64,000 nt of DNA from Hygrophila difformis (GCA_030278955.1 JAOANR010000001.1:44108890-44172889); one strand, 5' to 3'. Positions 44,701 through 58,249 are shown, numbered from the stretch's first letter. Made by a program: numbers and translations. Notes: generated by a model from the letters alone, not told the origin.

Positions 44701-46215
44701 CCAGATGCTGCGTTATTGCAAGAAGCTATAAACAGTGAGTTAGAATCCATTATGCAGAATCGCACTTGGGTTCTTACTGATCTACCGAAAGGTTGTAAAC
44801 CCTTAGGATGCCGTTGGGTCCTTAAAAGAAAGTATAAAGCCGATGCATCGATCGATAAATACAAGGCTCGCCTTGTAGTTCAGGGCTTTAGACAGAAGGA
44901 AGGAGATAATTATTTTGATACTTATTCTCCGGTGTCCAGAATCACCTCCATTCGAGTGTTTCTCTCGATTGCCGCACTTTACAATCTTGAGATACATCAA
45001 ATGGATGTTAAGACTGCGTTCTTAAATGGTGATCTAGATGAAGAGATTTATATGAATCAACCGGAAGGCTTTGTTGTTCAAGGACAAGAGCATAAAGTCT
45101 GCAAACTGGTTAAATCTCTGTATGGTCTGAAACAAGCGCCTAAGCAGTGGCACTTGAAGTTTGATAATGTGATGTTGTCAAACGGGTTCAAGTATAATGA
45201 ACGTGATAAATGCGTTTACTACAAGGGAACAACAGACAAATTTGTTATAGTTTGTCTGTATGTAGATGACGTGTTGATCATGGGCAGTGACTTGAATATA
45301 ATTACTCAGACCAAGAACATGTAAAAAAGGAATTTTGACATGAAAGACATGGGTGTAGCCGATGTCATATTAGGGATAAAAATTATAAGACATCCCGAAG
45401 GGATTGTTCTTTCTCAGTCTCATTACATTGAGAAAGTGTTGACAAAATTCAACGCTTATGATAGTCGTCCGGCAAAGACGCCTATGGATCCCAGTGATAA
45501 GTTGAGAGTAAACAGAGGTGAACCTGTTGCTCAAGAAGAGTATGCAAGAATCATTGGAAGTCTAATGTACTTGACTAATTGTACTCGCCCGGATCTTGCA
45601 TATTCAGTTAATAAACTGAGTAGATATACTAGCAATCCAAGTCGTGAGCATTGGAAGGCTATTATGAGAGTCTTAAGATATCTGAGATATACTCAAGAGT
45701 TGGGGTTACATTACACGAGATATCCTCCTGTTCTTAAAGGGTACTCTGATGCCGATTGGATATCAGAGAAAAGTGATTCACTATCCACAAGTGGTTATGT
45801 ATTCATGATTGCGGGAGGTGTTGTGTCTTGGAAGTCACAAAAACAAACGTGTATAGCCCGATCCACCATGGAATATGAATTCATAGCTTTAGATAAAGCT
45901 GGTGAAGAAGCCGAATGGCTTCGAAATTTCCTTGAGAAAATTCCATGTTGGAAGAAACCTGTGCCAACAGTAATGATACACTGTGATAGTCAAGCAGCTA
46001 TTGGCAGGGCACAAAATGAGATGTATAATGGTAAGTCGAGACATATCCGTCGTCGACATCATACCGTTAAGCAATTGATTTTTAGTGGGGTAATTTCTCT
46101 AACTCATGTGAAGTCTGGAGATAACCTAGCGGATCCGTTAACAAAAGCTGTCAACAGAGATCAATTTTGCAAATTGCGAGAGGGAATGGGGTTAAAACCC
46201 ACACCTAAAGAATGA
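41767..46215 (+). pseudogene. gag-pol: Copia F gag-pol with four in-frame stops
   Basis: A single frame of 1,483 codons, with no frameshift, interrupted by TAG at 43405-43407, TGA at 43618-43620, TAA at 44239-44241 and TAA at 45322-45324. Domains in order: gag (UBN2-like, about residues 185-320), CCHC knuckle ([14 protein letters not shown], near 420), protease ([10 protein letters not shown], near 480), integrase ([21 protein letters not shown]), reverse transcriptase (KTAFLNGDLDEEIYMNQP, YVDDVLIMGS) and RNase H ([31 protein letters not shown]). Each stop is one base from the expected sense codon. The ATG lies only 17 bases after the LTR, and no clear primer-binding site is seen there. Inactive as it stands. 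Confidence 0.92.
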
Positions 46216-46400
46216 TTACATTGGTAACCCAACAATGATGCGTGGAGATTTCACAAACTTGGTTCAAAGGGACAACTAAGATGTATGATTTCAAATATGA
46301 AAACACTTTTGAAGAATAATCTTCATCCTTTCCCTCAGAAGCAATGATGAAGTGTTTGATGCCTGTCTGTGGTAGAGGTTGAGTTTAATGACTCTTAATG
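46216..46400 (+). other. Copia F post-pol region, left of G
   Basis: Non-coding tail after the polyprotein stop. Its last five bases, TAATG, are the left target duplication of G. It continues at 57868. Confidence 0.75.
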
Positions 46401-49213
46401 TGTCACACCGCACATTTTACGAACTTTTATAAACTTTTGAACTACGTTATGGCTTGATCCCTTTATCGGGTACGTAGGCAGCTTAGAAGTTTGTTTCTAA
46501 GTTCAGTCACAAAATAATAAAATAAACAAAAGACCTTAGCACGGGAAAAGCCGAACGAGAAAAGCCGAAAAACAACTTCGAGGACGAAGTTGATTCTTAA
46601 GGAGGGTAGACTGTAATACCCGTGAATTTTATAACATAAATAAATAAATAAATAAATAAATACAATAAATACATAAATAAATAAATACAATAAAGAAATA
46701 AATAAATAAATAAGTAAATATATTAAAATGAAATAATTAAATATAGACGAAATGAGAAATGGAATTAATTAAATTAAACAAGGGAAATTAAACAAAGTCG
46801 TACACGGAAACCCGACATCAATAAACTCGAGAATTCGAGCCAAAATGTGAAATTAGATCCGAAAGAAATGACGACACGAAATAGGAACCCAAGGAGAGTC
46901 CGGAAATCGGAATCCGGGAACATAGGGGGATAGAAACCCGAAAGAGAGGAGGAAACGCACGACGGATCGCACGACCCGCCCGGACCGAAGTCCAGGCGAG
47001 TCTGGCGCGCTGGCCGCGCGCTAAAGGGGCAAATGGCGCGCCAACCCCGCGCCAGCTCCCAGATTTGCCCGTTGCGTGAATCTCTCGCCCGAACGCGGAT
47101 TTTCCGACTTCGGTTGGACGTCTTGCGGCTCAAGACCTTAGACTTGGTCTTTGGACGCCCTAGGACTCAGACCTCTATAAATAAACTCCTTCGGAGACCC
47201 GAAAACACTTTTTCAAAAACCCTACGATACCACACACAAAAGCGAAAACCCGGAGGCCACGAAGGCACCAAGAAGGCACCAAGGCAGCACCTTTTGGACG
47301 AAAGTCGACAGATCTCCAACGTTGGTAAGCCCCGAACTAATCTTTTTTCAATACATGATTCGAAAACGAATCCTAACCCCGTCTTTTCCTTTCTACACTA
47401 CGAATCGAATCTAGGACGTAGAACCCGGCGAACGGAGAGGAGAGGAGGTGAACTGGAAGCCACGCCTACGAAATAGACATCCCCCGACATCCGAAAATCT
47501 GTAAGTTAATACTTACATGGGTTTGGGTGATTAAAACATGTTGAACTAGTTTAAATTAATCAAGAACATAAAATCTGTCAACATGGAAAACCCTACCGGC
47601 GCAACAGTCTTGATGAATTTTTCCGAACCTTAAAACGACTTCAAACAGAAAAACTTAAAAGATGAAAAACATTCCTAAGGCGTAGATCTAGATACTGTAA
47701 AATTTTCAGAATTTTTAAGAACGTTTTGATATGTGAAATCCATCGAAAACCGAACTGTTAAAACTTAGATCTTGAATTTCTTGACAGAATTTAGGTTAGA
47801 TCTTTATCGCGTTTTTGAACATGTTTTTAGACTGAATTAGATCTTTTGCCGAACACGAAAGTTGTAGATAAACGTCTTAAGATGGTCTCTGTAAAATTTC
47901 ATCACATTTGGAGTTGAGTTGCGATGGTAGAATTCGAAATCTCTAAACTGTGGTCTGTGAAATCCGAACAGATTTAAGCTTCTGTAAAAATCTATGTTTT
48001 TTACCTGTTTCGGTGTCTCGGATTGAAAAAGTTAAAACACGAAAGTTGTAGATCTCGACGTTTCTGAGTCAGTCGTGAAATTTCGGAATTTTTGGAGTTA
48101 AACCTGATTTTTGACGAATTTCGGAATAAACTGTGATTTATCGGAAATCAAATCTTGAAATCTTGAAATCTTGTTGAAACGTGAGATTAACCTTTAGGGT
48201 TGAGACAAATTGAGATATTGTTTTTAAATTAATTAAAATTGAAATCAGATTTTGAAAGTAAAATCCCCTTACAAACTTGATAAATTAAAATTAGGGGTGA
48301 GTGCTCTGCAGAGTGCCCCCTAACGATTCACTTCGTGCCGTAATGGACGATGGTGACCCCGCGCGCTAAACTTGAAATATGATATTGCCAAAACGGCGAG
48401 ATATAGAGCCTACACTCTCGAGAATATCCACATGGGTTTCCCGAGGCTCCGGAGTGGTACTGGGTATGGCTGTTACGGCTGCGGCCGCCGGGCTACCGGC
48501 TAAACTTGTTGACATCGCGATGCTATCGTGAAACTTGAAATACCAAATCGGGAATGTAATGGGGATGTTAAAATTGGATTGATTAGATTAAATTAGGTTG
48601 TCCAATTAAATTATTTAAATGCTTTATTTAAATTATGGCTATTGTTCTAAATTATGTGAAATGTGTTGTGAAATAGAGCCTGGAATAAATTATTGTTACT
48701 TGGATTTAATTGGATATTATGTTATTATCATGTTTTGATAAAGTATTAAATTAATGGCTTTAAAACCCCAAGATCATGCATGTGTTAACTTACTCAGCAA
48801 GTGTGCTGATAAACCCGTTTTTATTCCTTTTTCTTACAGAGTATGTAGAATGAGCATGATCACTTCGTGCATGGGATTTTGGGAATATTTTGCTTTTGAT
48901 ATTTTGATACTGGACATTTGATTTTATTTCTGCATTAGACGTTAGAATAAACGGGCCTGTTTAACCCGTGTTTTGGCCATGTCGGCCCTATTTATATTTT
49001 CCGCTGCAATACTATACTTAAATATTATTTCCGCTGCGCTATGATATTATTATTTTCGAACTATATTATGTGGGTTGTTTCGAATACTTTAAATGTTTTA
49101 AATACTGAAACCACTAGCCTTGCATCTCTTTAGTAAGCCGGAGAAACCGTGTCTTACTAGGGAGGTGTGGCGGTGACACCCCGACCTGGGTGACCAAAAA
49201 CCGGGGTGTTACA
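46401..49213 (+). mobile_element. Element G 5' LTR
   Basis: 2813 bases. It contains an AAAT microsatellite (46636-46730), a TATA box CTATAAATA (47175-47183) followed by the likely transcription start, and a CG-rich stretch around 48340-48500. No genes. Confidence 0.93.
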
Positions 49214-49216
49214 GGT

Positions 49217-49228
49217 TGGTATCAGAGC
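49217..49228 (+). promoter_or_regulatory. Primer-binding site of G (initiator tRNA-Met)
   Basis: TGGTATCAGAGC, three bases after the LTR end; the standard primer of many plant copia and chromovirus elements. Confidence 0.93.
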
Positions 49229-49637
49229 CCGGCTATTTTTAAATTATTTTAAACTATTATTATTTTTAAACTACTATTATTATTTTTAAACCAAAACTAT
49301 TATTTCCTTTTTTTTTAAAGGAAAAAAAAAACAAAAAAAAACTATTATTATTTTTAAATTATCACTATTATTAGTATTAAGTGCACACTAGCATTTTGAC
49401 TATTATTTTAAATTTTTACAAGAATTATTCCCATGGCATGAAATTTTATTTTTAAAACCCATAGAAAAAATATATATATATATATATATATATAAGTACT
49501 CAGTGTATTAAATTATCTTTGGGGGGAATCATCATTTGCATGAGCATATTGCATTTCCCTTGCTTAGAGAACATAGAATCTTGGCGAATTTAACTTGGAA
49601 TCTTGGCGAAATTAACTTAGATCTTTGCTTGCGCTAG

Positions 49638-49973
49638 ATGGCTAGTCAAGATATGGTGAACCTAATGGTCAAGACGTTGAGCGCTCACTTTGACTCCCAG
49701 CTAACCATAGAACAAATGAAACGTTGTATGGCTCATTTGGAAGCAAATCTGCACCACATGGGCAACTTAAGAGAGGCGGATCATCATCGTATAAATCAAC
49801 TCGAACATCAAGTCCAAACCCTCACTACACAAAACTTAATATTGAGAGAGCACGTTGCGGCCCATGGCGAGGACCTGAACCACATCTTTGACGACCTGAT
49901 GCCGCCAAGTTCGGAGGAGGAGGACCCGGAGGAGCGTCCCGCTACCCCACCGGAGGACGTTTTGAGCCGTTAG
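49638..49973 (+). CDS. Small coiled-coil ORF upstream of gag in G
   Basis: 111 residues from ATG at 49638 to TAG. Heptad-like Leu/Ile/Met spacing over residues 10-80 (for example HRINQLEHQVQTLTTQNLIL) predicts a coiled coil. The tail is acidic and Pro-rich. It lies in the leader between primer site and gag, in the sense orientation, before a long low-complexity stretch. I do not recognise a family; it could be an accessory protein or a regulatory upstream ORF. Confidence 0.55.
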   Translation: MASQDMVNLMVKTLSAHFDSQLTIEQMKRCMAHLEANLHHMGNLREADHHRINQLEHQVQTLTTQNLILREHVAAHGEDLNHIFDDLMPPSSEEEDPEERPATPPEDVLSR

Positions 49974-50143
49974 AGATTCTATTAGTAGTAGTTACTAATT
50001 TTGCTAAGAAAACATTACTATTTTTGGTATATCCTATCACTTGTACTAAAAATTTTCTTTTGAGGAAAAAAAATACAAGATTTATTTAATTATATACTTA
50101 AATTCGAAAAAAAAAAATCTGGACAGAATGTCCGACCAGGACC

Positions 50144-50174
<31 letters not shown>

Positions 50175-50305
50175 AAAACTTAAAAACTTAATTTAAATTA
50201 TTAGCGTAATCGAGTTTTATGTGCAAGGATATGAACATATTAAAAAAAAATTACCGTGCTTAAACAAAACACTAATACACCCTAATCTACACCGTTTGTA
50301 ACAGA
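49974..50305 (+). other. G leader, low complexity
   Basis: AT-rich untranslated leader with an A run (50144-50172) and, further upstream, a TA dinucleotide repeat (49471-49494). No gene seen. Confidence 0.7.
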
Positions 50306-53300
50306 ATGGCACCCAGAGGAAGAGCGAGAGCCCAACCTATCCCCCAAACTCCTACTGAGACACCACCAAACGTTACGGAACCGAATCAACCTGAGGAGCA
50401 ACAACCTGGGGAACAACCCCAAGGTGCGCAGGACGCCCCCACACCGAACAATGTGGGCGATCGTCTTCGGACGATAGAAGAGGTGTTGATTGCGCTAGGA
50501 AACGCGCAAGTCAACCAGGGCCAAGTTGCGGCGGTACCTCCGCCCCAAGCTCGCCCTAACTACTTGGCGATGGTGAACCCTTACCAGCCGCCCCACTATG
50601 CTGGTGAGGAGGATCCAGCCAAACTGGAAGAGTGGATCCGGACCTTCGACAAGCTGCTGGGAGCAGTCAAGTGTCCGGAAGGAGAGAGAGTGCACGTCGC
50701 CTCATACTACTTGGGAGGCGAAGCTGATGACTGGTGGCAGGCTACACAAGCCAAACTGACGGAGGATGACGAGCCCTACTCATGGGCAGAAATGATGGAA
50801 CTGCTCAGGGACCGATTCTATCCCCTGAGTACCAAGTCGGCGATGTACGAAGAATTCTTGTCACTGAAGCAAGGAGGCCATACCGTACAGGAGTATTATA
50901 CTCGCTTCAAAGAGCTGGTGAGATTCGCACCAAGACTGGTGCCCACTGATGCGGAGAAAGCACAGAAGTTCGAGATGGGACTGAACCTGTCTGTTCGCGA
51001 GGTGATCGCGGGGGTACACTACCCCGACTTGCGAGCTGTGTATGACCGCGCGGTGGCAGTAGCGCGTGTGCAGCAACTGAAGAGAAGGGTGACTGGGGAG
51101 TCCAGCAGGGGTCCCCAAGACAAGAGGAATCGGGACTCGAGAAGCGAGAACAACACTGGAAGAAACGAACAGCGGAGAGGGCCGAATAGGCCCCAACAAA
51201 ACAACAATGGGAGGAGGTTTAATCAAGAAGATCCGGTACCACCCTGCCCAAGATGCGGACGACCCCATCTGGCGAGGGGATGCCCGCAACAGGGAGCTTG
51301 CTTCCGATGTGGTCGAATGGGCCACATTCGACGGGAATGCCGAACCAGGGTCGAGAACATAACGAAAAGGGACGATCTGGTCGCGGGACATGAACAACCT
51401 CAGAATCAAAACGGGCGGAATGGGAATAACCAAGGGTATAGACCCCCTCAAAATAGGCCGCAGAATCAGAACCAGAACCAACGACCTCCGCCCCCTCAAA
51501 ATCAAAACCAACAGCAAAACCAGCATCCGAATGCGAATCAGCAGGGCAATCAGGGACGCCCCATGGGGAGGCTTAACGTGGTAAATCAAGCGGACGTGCC
51601 TGCGCAAGGAGAAGTGATGGCAGGTACATTCTTTGTTTTGAATACGCCCCTTAGAGTTTTATTTGATTCGGGAGCTAGTTGCTCAATTATAGCATCAAGA
51701 GTAGTGCCTGAGTTAGATCTACCTAAGTGCGAGAGAATTAGCTTAGGAATTCAACTGCCTTCAGGAGAAGTAGTATCTTGCTCTAAACGATATAACGGAA
51801 TTCCTATAGTGATAAAGAACGTAGAATTCTTCGCGAACTTAGTAGAATTTAACTTAAGAGACTTTGACATTATACTGGGGATGGATTGGTTATCCCAGTA
51901 TAAGGCGGTGATCGAATGCCAGAAGCAAAAGATCACCTTGTCAAAAAGTAGGGGAAAGAGGGTAATCTTTTACTCTCAGCCCCCTAAGAAGAGTAACAAA
52001 ATCGTTAGCGCACTAAAACTAAGTAACTTGATGCGTAAGGGGTATGCGCTATATGCGTGCTATGTGAACAACCTTGAGGCGGAAGAGAGCAAGGTTGACA
52101 GCATCCCAGTGGTAAGAGAATACCCGGACGTGTTCCCCGAAGACGTCCCGGGCATGCCACCTGAGAGGGATCTTGAATTCACGATAGATCTCATTCCGGG
52201 AACAGAGCCTGTCTCGAAAGCTCCATACCGGATGGCACCACTGGAAATGAAGGAGTTAAAGGAACAACTCGAGGAGCTATTAGGGAAAGGTTACATAAGA
52301 CCGAGTACGTCCCCGTGGGGAGCACCGGTCTTATTTGTAAAGAAGAAAGACGGAGGACTACGTCTTTGCATAGATTACCGGGGATTGAACCAAGTAACCA
52401 TCAAGAATAAATACCCCCTGCCGAGAATTGAGGATCTATTTGATCAACTGAAGGGAGCTTCAGTATTCTCGAAGATCGATTTGCGATCTGGGTATCACCA
52501 GTTGAGGAACGCGGAGAAGGACATCCCGAAGACGGCGTTTCGAACACGTTATGGTCATTACGAGTTCACTGTGTTATCCTTCGGATTAACAAATGCTCCG
52601 GCCATGTTCATGAATCTCATGAACAACGTGTTCCGAGAATTGTTAGATCAGTGCGTCGTAGTGTTTATCGACGATATTCTGGTCTACTCGAAGAGCGAGG
52701 AGGAGCATGCCCAACACTTACACCAAGTGTTAGGGATCTTGCGAAAGAATCAATTATACGGCAAGTTGTCAAAATGTGACTTATGGTTAAAGGAAGTAGC
52801 ATTTCTCGGACACATAGTATCCGCTGATGGAGTATCAGTGGATCCGGCGAAAGTGTCTGCCGTAACTGAATGGGCAGCACCAACGAGTCCAACGGAAATT
52901 AGGAGTTTCCTTGGATTAGCTGGGTATTATAGGCGATTCGTGAAGGATTTCTCGAGAATCGCCCGTCCCTTGACCCAGCTACTGAAGAAAGGAGCAAAAT
53001 ACGAGTGGACCGAAGCATGTGAGACTGCGTTTCAAGAATTGAAGAAACGACTCACAACCACACCCGTATTAACACTACCATCAGAGAATGGTGACTTCGA
53101 AGTGTATAGCGATGCTTCGAAGGAGGGTCTAGGTTGTGTTTTGATGCAAGACTCGAGAGTCGTAGCGTATGCATCACGCCAACTTAAACCTCATGAAGAG
53201 AATTACCCGACACACGACCTGGAGTTGGCAGCGGTCGTTTTCGCTCTAAAGATATGGAGACATTATCTTTATGGGCGAAAGTGTCGAATGTTCACCGACC

Positions 53301-55030
53301 ACAAGAGTTTAAAGTATATATTCACTCAGAAGGAGTTGAATCTGAGACAACGAAGGTGGTTGGAACTCATCAAAGACTACGATTTAGAGATAGCTTACCA
53401 CGAAGGGAAGGCGAACGTGGTAGCCGATGCCTTAAGCCGGAAAACCCAACACGTGACAAACTCGTTGGTAATTCCGCCGGCATTGTACATGGACTTAGCA
53501 AGATTGGATTTAGAACTTGTGCACCCGGGCACTGTGAGTGAAACGATCAACGCAATGATCGTAGAAACCCCGATATTGGACGAGATTCGACTCGCTCAAC
53601 CGGGCGACGCGAAATTGGAGAAGATAAAGGGGTACATTGCCGAAGGAAAGGCAATCGGATTTGCTATCCACGAGGATGGAAGCATCCGTTTTAAAGGGAG
53701 ATGGTGTGTGCCTCAGAAGTGTGCCGAACTGAAGCAAAGGTTGATGGAGGAAGGGCACAACACGCCATATTCCGTACATCCCGGTGGCGACAAGCTATAC
53801 AAAGATCTGAAGAAGATCTATTGGTGGCCGGGAATGAAGAAGGAAGTGGCAAGCTTCGTAGCGAAATGTCTCACCTGCCAAAGGGTTAAGGCAGTGCGAC
53901 ATAAACCCCTAGGATTGATGCAACCGCTAGAAATCCCAAGTTGGAAATGGGATAGTATCTCGATGGACTTTGTCTCGGGATTACCACGATCACCTAAAGG
54001 CATGAACAAAATTTGGGTGATTGTGGATAGGCTAACGAAGACGGCCTTATTTATCCCAATGAAAGACACGTGGACTATGGACCAACTGGCCCGAGCCTAC
54101 GTTGATAATGTGGTACGACGACATGGAGTACCACATGATATCATTTCCGATAGAGACAGTAGATTTGTCTCTCATTTCTGGACGGAGCTACAAAAAGCTC
54201 TCGGTACTCAAATCAAAATGAGCACCGCATTCCACCCGATGACGGATGGACAAACCGAGAGGACAATCCAAACACTAGAAGACATGCTGAGAGCATGCGT
54301 GTTGGAATTTAAGGGAAATTGGGAATCCCATTTACCCTTAATTGAGTTCTCGTATAATAATAGCTACCATGCTAGCATTGGCATGGCACCGTTCGAGGCG
54401 TTGTACGGACGAAAGTGCCGAAGTCCGTTGAGCTGGGAAGAAAACGATAAGTCCGTGGTGGTGGGACCACAACTTATCGAAGACATGGCTCAACAAATCA
54501 AGGTGATTCAAGGAAAGATGAAAGCCGCACAGGATCGTCAAAAGAGTTATGCCGACGTGAGACGACGAGACCTAGAATTTCAAGTAGGAGATAGGGTCAT
54601 GCTAAAGATATCACCCATTAAGGGGGTGATGCGCTTTGGCAAAAGAGGAAAGTTGAGTCCTCGATACATAGGACCTTACGAAATTCTAGAACGAGTCGGA
54701 ACTCTAGCCTACCGACTGGCTTTACCGCCACAATTAGATCGAGTCCATAATGTCTTCCATGTTTCACAACTAAAGAAGTACGTGCCGGACCCGACACATG
54801 TACTTCAACCAGAGATAATCGAACTCGACGAAGATTTAACTTACGAGAAAGTTCCAGTGCGAATTTTAGACGTTAAGGAACGAGTTACGAGAAACAAGAC
54901 CGTCAAAATGGTCAAAGTTCTTTGGTCGAATCACGAGAGTGAGACGGCAACGTGGGAGGTAGAATCAGACATGAGAGAACGCTACCCGACCTTATTCCAA
55001 ACCGACCCCGACACAGTTATGGGGACATAA
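50306..55030 (+). CDS. gag-pol: Element G gag-pol polyprotein with chromodomain
   Basis: 1,574 residues in one uninterrupted frame. Gag domain ([20 protein letters not shown] onwards, about residues 90-260), two zinc knuckles ([13 protein letters not shown] near 313, [14 protein letters not shown] near 331), protease ([11 protein letters not shown] near 451), reverse transcriptase ([11 protein letters not shown] near 688, FIDDILVYS near 786), RNase H ([11 protein letters not shown] near 932), integrase with HHCC finger (HPGGDKL, CLTCQR) and DDE core (MDFVSG near 1220, SDRDSRF near 1281, GQTERT near 1315), and a C-terminal chromodomain ([20 protein letters not shown], about 1,511-1,565). The chromodomain places it among chromoviruses, probably Tekay/Del-like. 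Chromodomains can direct integration to marked chromatin. All catalytic residues that I can check are present; probably autonomous. Confidence 0.95.
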   Translation: MAPRGRARAQPIPQTPTETPPNVTEPNQPEEQQPGEQPQGAQDAPTPNNVGDRLRTIEEVLIALGNAQVNQGQVAAVPPPQARPNYLAMVNPYQPPHYAGEEDPAKLEEWIRTFDKLLGAVKCPEGERVHVASYYLGGEADDWWQATQAKLTEDDEPYSWAEMMELLRDRFYPLSTKSAMYEEFLSLKQGGHTVQEYYTRFKELVRFAPRLVPTDAEKAQKFEMGLNLSVREVIAGVHYPDLRAVYDRAVAVARVQQLKRRVTGESSRGPQDKRNRDSRSENNTGRNEQRRGPNRPQQNNNGRRFNQEDPVPPCPRCGRPHLARGCPQQGACFRCGRMGHIRRECRTRVENITKRDDLVAGHEQPQNQNGRNGNNQGYRPPQNRPQNQNQNQRPPPPQNQNQQQNQHPNANQQGNQGRPMGRLNVVNQADVPAQGEVMAGTFFVLNTPLRVLFDSGASCSIIASRVVPELDLPKCERISLGIQLPSGEVVSCSKRYNGIPIVIKNVEFFANLVEFNLRDFDIILGMDWLSQYKAVIECQKQKITLSKSRGKRVIFYSQPPKKSNKIVSALKLSNLMRKGYALYACYVNNLEAEESKVDSIPVVREYPDVFPEDVPGMPPERDLEFTIDLIPGTEPVSKAPYRMAPLEMKELKEQLEELLGKGYIRPSTSPWGAPVLFVKKKDGGLRLCIDYRGLNQVTIKNKYPLPRIEDLFDQLKGASVFSKIDLRSGYHQLRNAEKDIPKTAFRTRYGHYEFTVLSFGLTNAPAMFMNLMNNVFRELLDQCVVVFIDDILVYSKSEEEHAQHLHQVLGILRKNQLYGKLSKCDLWLKEVAFLGHIVSADGVSVDPAKVSAVTEWAAPTSPTEIRSFLGLAGYYRRFVKDFSRIARPLTQLLKKGAKYEWTEACETAFQELKKRLTTTPVLTLPSENGDFEVYSDASKEGLGCVLMQDSRVVAYASRQLKPHEENYPTHDLELAAVVFALKIWRHYLYGRKCRMFTDHKSLKYIFTQKELNLRQRRWLELIKDYDLEIAYHEGKANVVADALSRKTQHVTNSLVIPPALYMDLARLDLELVHPGTVSETINAMIVETPILDEIRLAQPGDAKLEKIKGYIAEGKAIGFAIHEDGSIRFKGRWCVPQKCAELKQRLMEEGHNTPYSVHPGGDKLYKDLKKIYWWPGMKKEVASFVAKCLTCQRVKAVRHKPLGLMQPLEIPSWKWDSISMDFVSGLPRSPKGMNKIWVIVDRLTKTALFIPMKDTWTMDQLARAYVDNVVRRHGVPHDIISDRDSRFVSHFWTELQKALGTQIKMSTAFHPMTDGQTERTIQTLEDMLRACVLEFKGNWESHLPLIEFSYNNSYHASIGMAPFEALYGRKCRSPLSWEENDKSVVVGPQLIEDMAQQIKVIQGKMKAAQDRQKSYADVRRRDLEFQVGDRVMLKISPIKGVMRFGKRGKLSPRYIGPYEILERVGTLAYRLALPPQLDRVHNVFHVSQLKKYVPDPTHVLQPEIIELDEDLTYEKVPVRILDVKERVTRNKTVKMVKVLWSNHESETATWEVESDMRERYPTLFQTDPDTVMGT

Positions 55031-55040
55031 CTGCAATCTT

Positions 55041-55053
55041 AAGGGAGAGAGGA
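55041..55053 (+). promoter_or_regulatory. Polypurine tract of G
   Basis: AAGGGAGAGAGGA directly before the 3' LTR; primer for plus-strand synthesis. Confidence 0.85.
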
Positions 55054-57867
55054 TGTCACACCGCACATTTTACGAACTTTTATAAACTTTTGAACTACGT
55101 TATGGCTTGATTCCTTTATCGGGTACGTAGGCAGCTTAGAAGTTTGTTTCTAAGTTCAGTCACAAAATAATAAAATAAACAAAAGACCTTAGCACGGGAA
55201 AAGCCGAACGAGAAAAGCCGAAAAACAACTTCGAGGACGAAGTTGATTCTTAAGGAGGGTAGACTGTAATACCCGTGAATTTTATAACATAAATAAATAA
55301 ATAAATAAATACAATAAATACATAAATAAATAAATACAATAAAGAAATAAATAAATAAATAAGTAAATATATTAAAATGAAATAATTAAATATAGACGAA
55401 ATGAGAAATGGAATTAATTAAATTAAACAAGGGAAATTAAACAAAGTCGTACACGGAAACCCGACATCAATAAACTCGAGAATTCGAGCCAAAATGTGAA
55501 ATTAGATCCGAAAGAAATGACGACACGAAATAGGAACCCAAGGAGAGTCCGGAAATCGGAATCCGGGAACATAGGGGGATAGAAACCCAAAAGAGAGGAG
55601 GAAACGCACGACGGATCGCACGACCCGCCCGGACCGAAGTCCAGGCGAGTCTGGCGCGCTGGCCGCGCGCTAAAGGGGCAAATGGCGCGCCAACCCCGCG
55701 CCAGCTCCCAGATTTGCCCGTTGCGTGAATCTCTCGCCCGAACGCGGATTTTCCGACTTCGGTTGGACGTCTTGCGGCTCAAGACCTTAGACTTGGTCTT
55801 TGGACACCCTAGGACTCAGACCTCTATAAATAAACTCCTTCGGAGACCCGAAAACACTTTTTCAAAAACCCTACGATACCACACACAAAAGCGAAAGTCG
55901 ACAGATTGTTCACGAAGGCACCAAGAAGGCACCAAGGCAGCACCTTTTGGACGAAAGTCGACAGATCTCCAACGTTGGTAAGCCCCGAACTAATCTTTTT
56001 TCAATACATGATTCGAAAACGAATCCTAACCCCCGTCTTTTCCTTTCTACACTACGAATCGAATCTAGGACGTAGAACCCGGCGAACGGAGAGGAGAGGA
56101 GGTGAACTGGAAGCCACGCCTACGAAATAGACATCCCCCGACATCCGAAAATCTGTAAGTTAATACTTACATGGGTTTGGGTGGTTAAAACATGTTGAAC
56201 TAGTTTAAATTAATCAAGAACATAAAATCTGTCAACATGGAAAACCCTACCGGCGCAACAGTCTTGATGAATTTTTCCGAACCTTAAAACGACTTCAAAC
56301 AGAAAAACTTAAAAGACGAAAAACGTTCCTAAGGCGTAGATGTAGATACTGTAAAATTTTCAGAATTTTTAAGAACGTTTTGATATGTGAAATCCATCGA
56401 AAACCGAACTGTTAAAACTTAGATCTTGAATTTCTTGACAGAATTTAGGTTAGATCTTGATCGCGTTTTTGAACATGTTTTTAGACTGAATTAGATCTTT
56501 TTCTGAACACGAAAGTTGTAGATAAACGTCTTAAGATGGTCTCTGTAAAATTTCATCACATTTGGAGTTGAGTTGCCATGGTAGAATTCGAAATCTCTAA
56601 ACTGTGGTCTGTGAAATCCGAACAGATTTAAGCTTCTGTAAAAATCTATGTTTTTGACCTGTTTCGGTGTCTCGGATTGAAAAAGTTAAAACAAGAAAGT
56701 TGTAGATCTCGACGTTTCTGAGTCAGTCGTGAAATTTCGGAATTTTTGGAGTTAAACCTGATTTTTGACGAATTTCGGAATAAACTGTAATTTATCGGAA
56801 ATCAAATCTTGAAATCTTGAAATCTTGTTGAAACGTGAGATTAACCTTTAGGGTTGAGACAAATTGAGATATTGTTTTTAAATTAATTAAAATTGAAATC
56901 AGATTTTGAAAGTAAAATCCCCTTACAAACTTGATAAATTAAAATTAGGGGTGAGTGCTCTGCAGAGTGCCCCCTAACGATTCACTTCGTGCCGTAATGG
57001 ACGATGGTGACCCCGCGCGCTAAACTTGAAATATGATATTGCCAAAACGGCGAGATATAGAGCCTACACTCTCGAGAATATCCACATGGGTTTCCCGAGG
57101 CTCCGGAGTGGTACTGGATATGGCTGATACGGCTGCGGCCGCCGGGCTACCGGCTAAACTTGTTGACATCGCGATGCTATCGTGAAACTTGAAATACCAA
57201 ATCGGGAATGTAATGGGGATGTTAAAATTGGATTGATTAGATTAAATTAGGTTGTCCAATTAAATTATTTAAATGCTTTATTTAAATTATGGCTATTGTT
57301 CTAAATTATGTGGAATGTGTTGTGAAATAGAGCCTGGAATAAATTATAGTTACTTGGATTTAATTGGATATTATGTTATTATCAAGTTTTGATAAAGTAT
57401 TAAATTAATGGCTTTAAAACCCCAAGATCATGCATGTGTTAACTTACTCAGCAAGTGTGCTGATAAACCCGTTTTTATTCCTTTTTCTTACAGAGTATGT
57501 AGAATGAGCATGATCACTTCGTGCATGGGATTTTGGGAATATTTTGCTTTTGATATTTTGATACTGGACATTTGATTTTATTTCTGCATTAGACGTTAGA
57601 ATAAACGGGCCTGTTTAACCCGTGTTTTGGCCATGTCGGCCCTATTTATATTTTCCGCCGCAATACTATACTTAAATATTATTTCCGCTGCGCTATGATA
57701 TTATTATTTTCGAACTATATTATGTGGGCTGTTTTGAATGCTTTAAATGTTTTAAATACTGAAACCACTAGCCTTGCATCTCTTTAGTAAGCCGGAGAAA
57801 CCGTGTCTTACTAGGGAGGTGTGGCGGTGACACCCCGACCTGGGTGACCAAAAACCGGGGTGTTACA
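55054..57867 (+). mobile_element. Element G 3' LTR
   Basis: 2814 bases. TATA box at 55824-55832. Compared with the 5' LTR a block after 55892 is different (a second AAAGTCGACAGAT copy); otherwise differences are scattered single bases. Confidence 0.93.
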
Positions 57868-58249
57868 TAATGATTCTGGAACTGTGTGTTCATATAAGTA
57901 TGACAGGATACTTGTTTGAATCACCTATGTAAGTAGAAGTGTGGCCACTTCAGTAGAGACTTATGAATCCAAAGGGGGTTTCCATGGCCTGGAATGGAAC
58001 CAAACGTGAGAACGGATAAAGAGTCTGAAAAGTTACCGATTCTATATTATTGGACTAGTATACGATGTGGGGGATAGTTCAAGATTAAAATCACTACTCC
58101 GCCTGTATACTCGATAATATTGATATGGTTTAAGTTCAAAGCCAAAAACTACTTAAACCCGTGCAGTAACCTTTCTTTAAAGAGGGAGTCGGGGCATTTG
58201 CATTTGCATTGCATTCACTACTGTTGTTATTTCCACTCATGTGGGGGAT
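57868..58249 (+). other. Copia F post-pol region, right of G, with polypurine tract
   Basis: Begins with the duplicated TAATG. Non-coding and ends with GTGGGGGAT, the polypurine tract of F. Confidence 0.75.

Larger units (their letters stand above)
46401..57867 (+). mobile_element. Chromovirus-type Ty3/gypsy element G, full length
   Basis: 11,467 bases, flanked by TAATG (46396-46400 and 57868-57872). LTRs are 2813 and 2814 bases, starting TGTCACACCGC and ending GGGTGTTACA. It has a primer site for initiator tRNA-Met, a polypurine tract, a small upstream ORF and an uninterrupted gag-pol. By eye the LTRs differ at about two dozen positions plus a few indels, so the insertion is recent. Confidence 0.96.
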
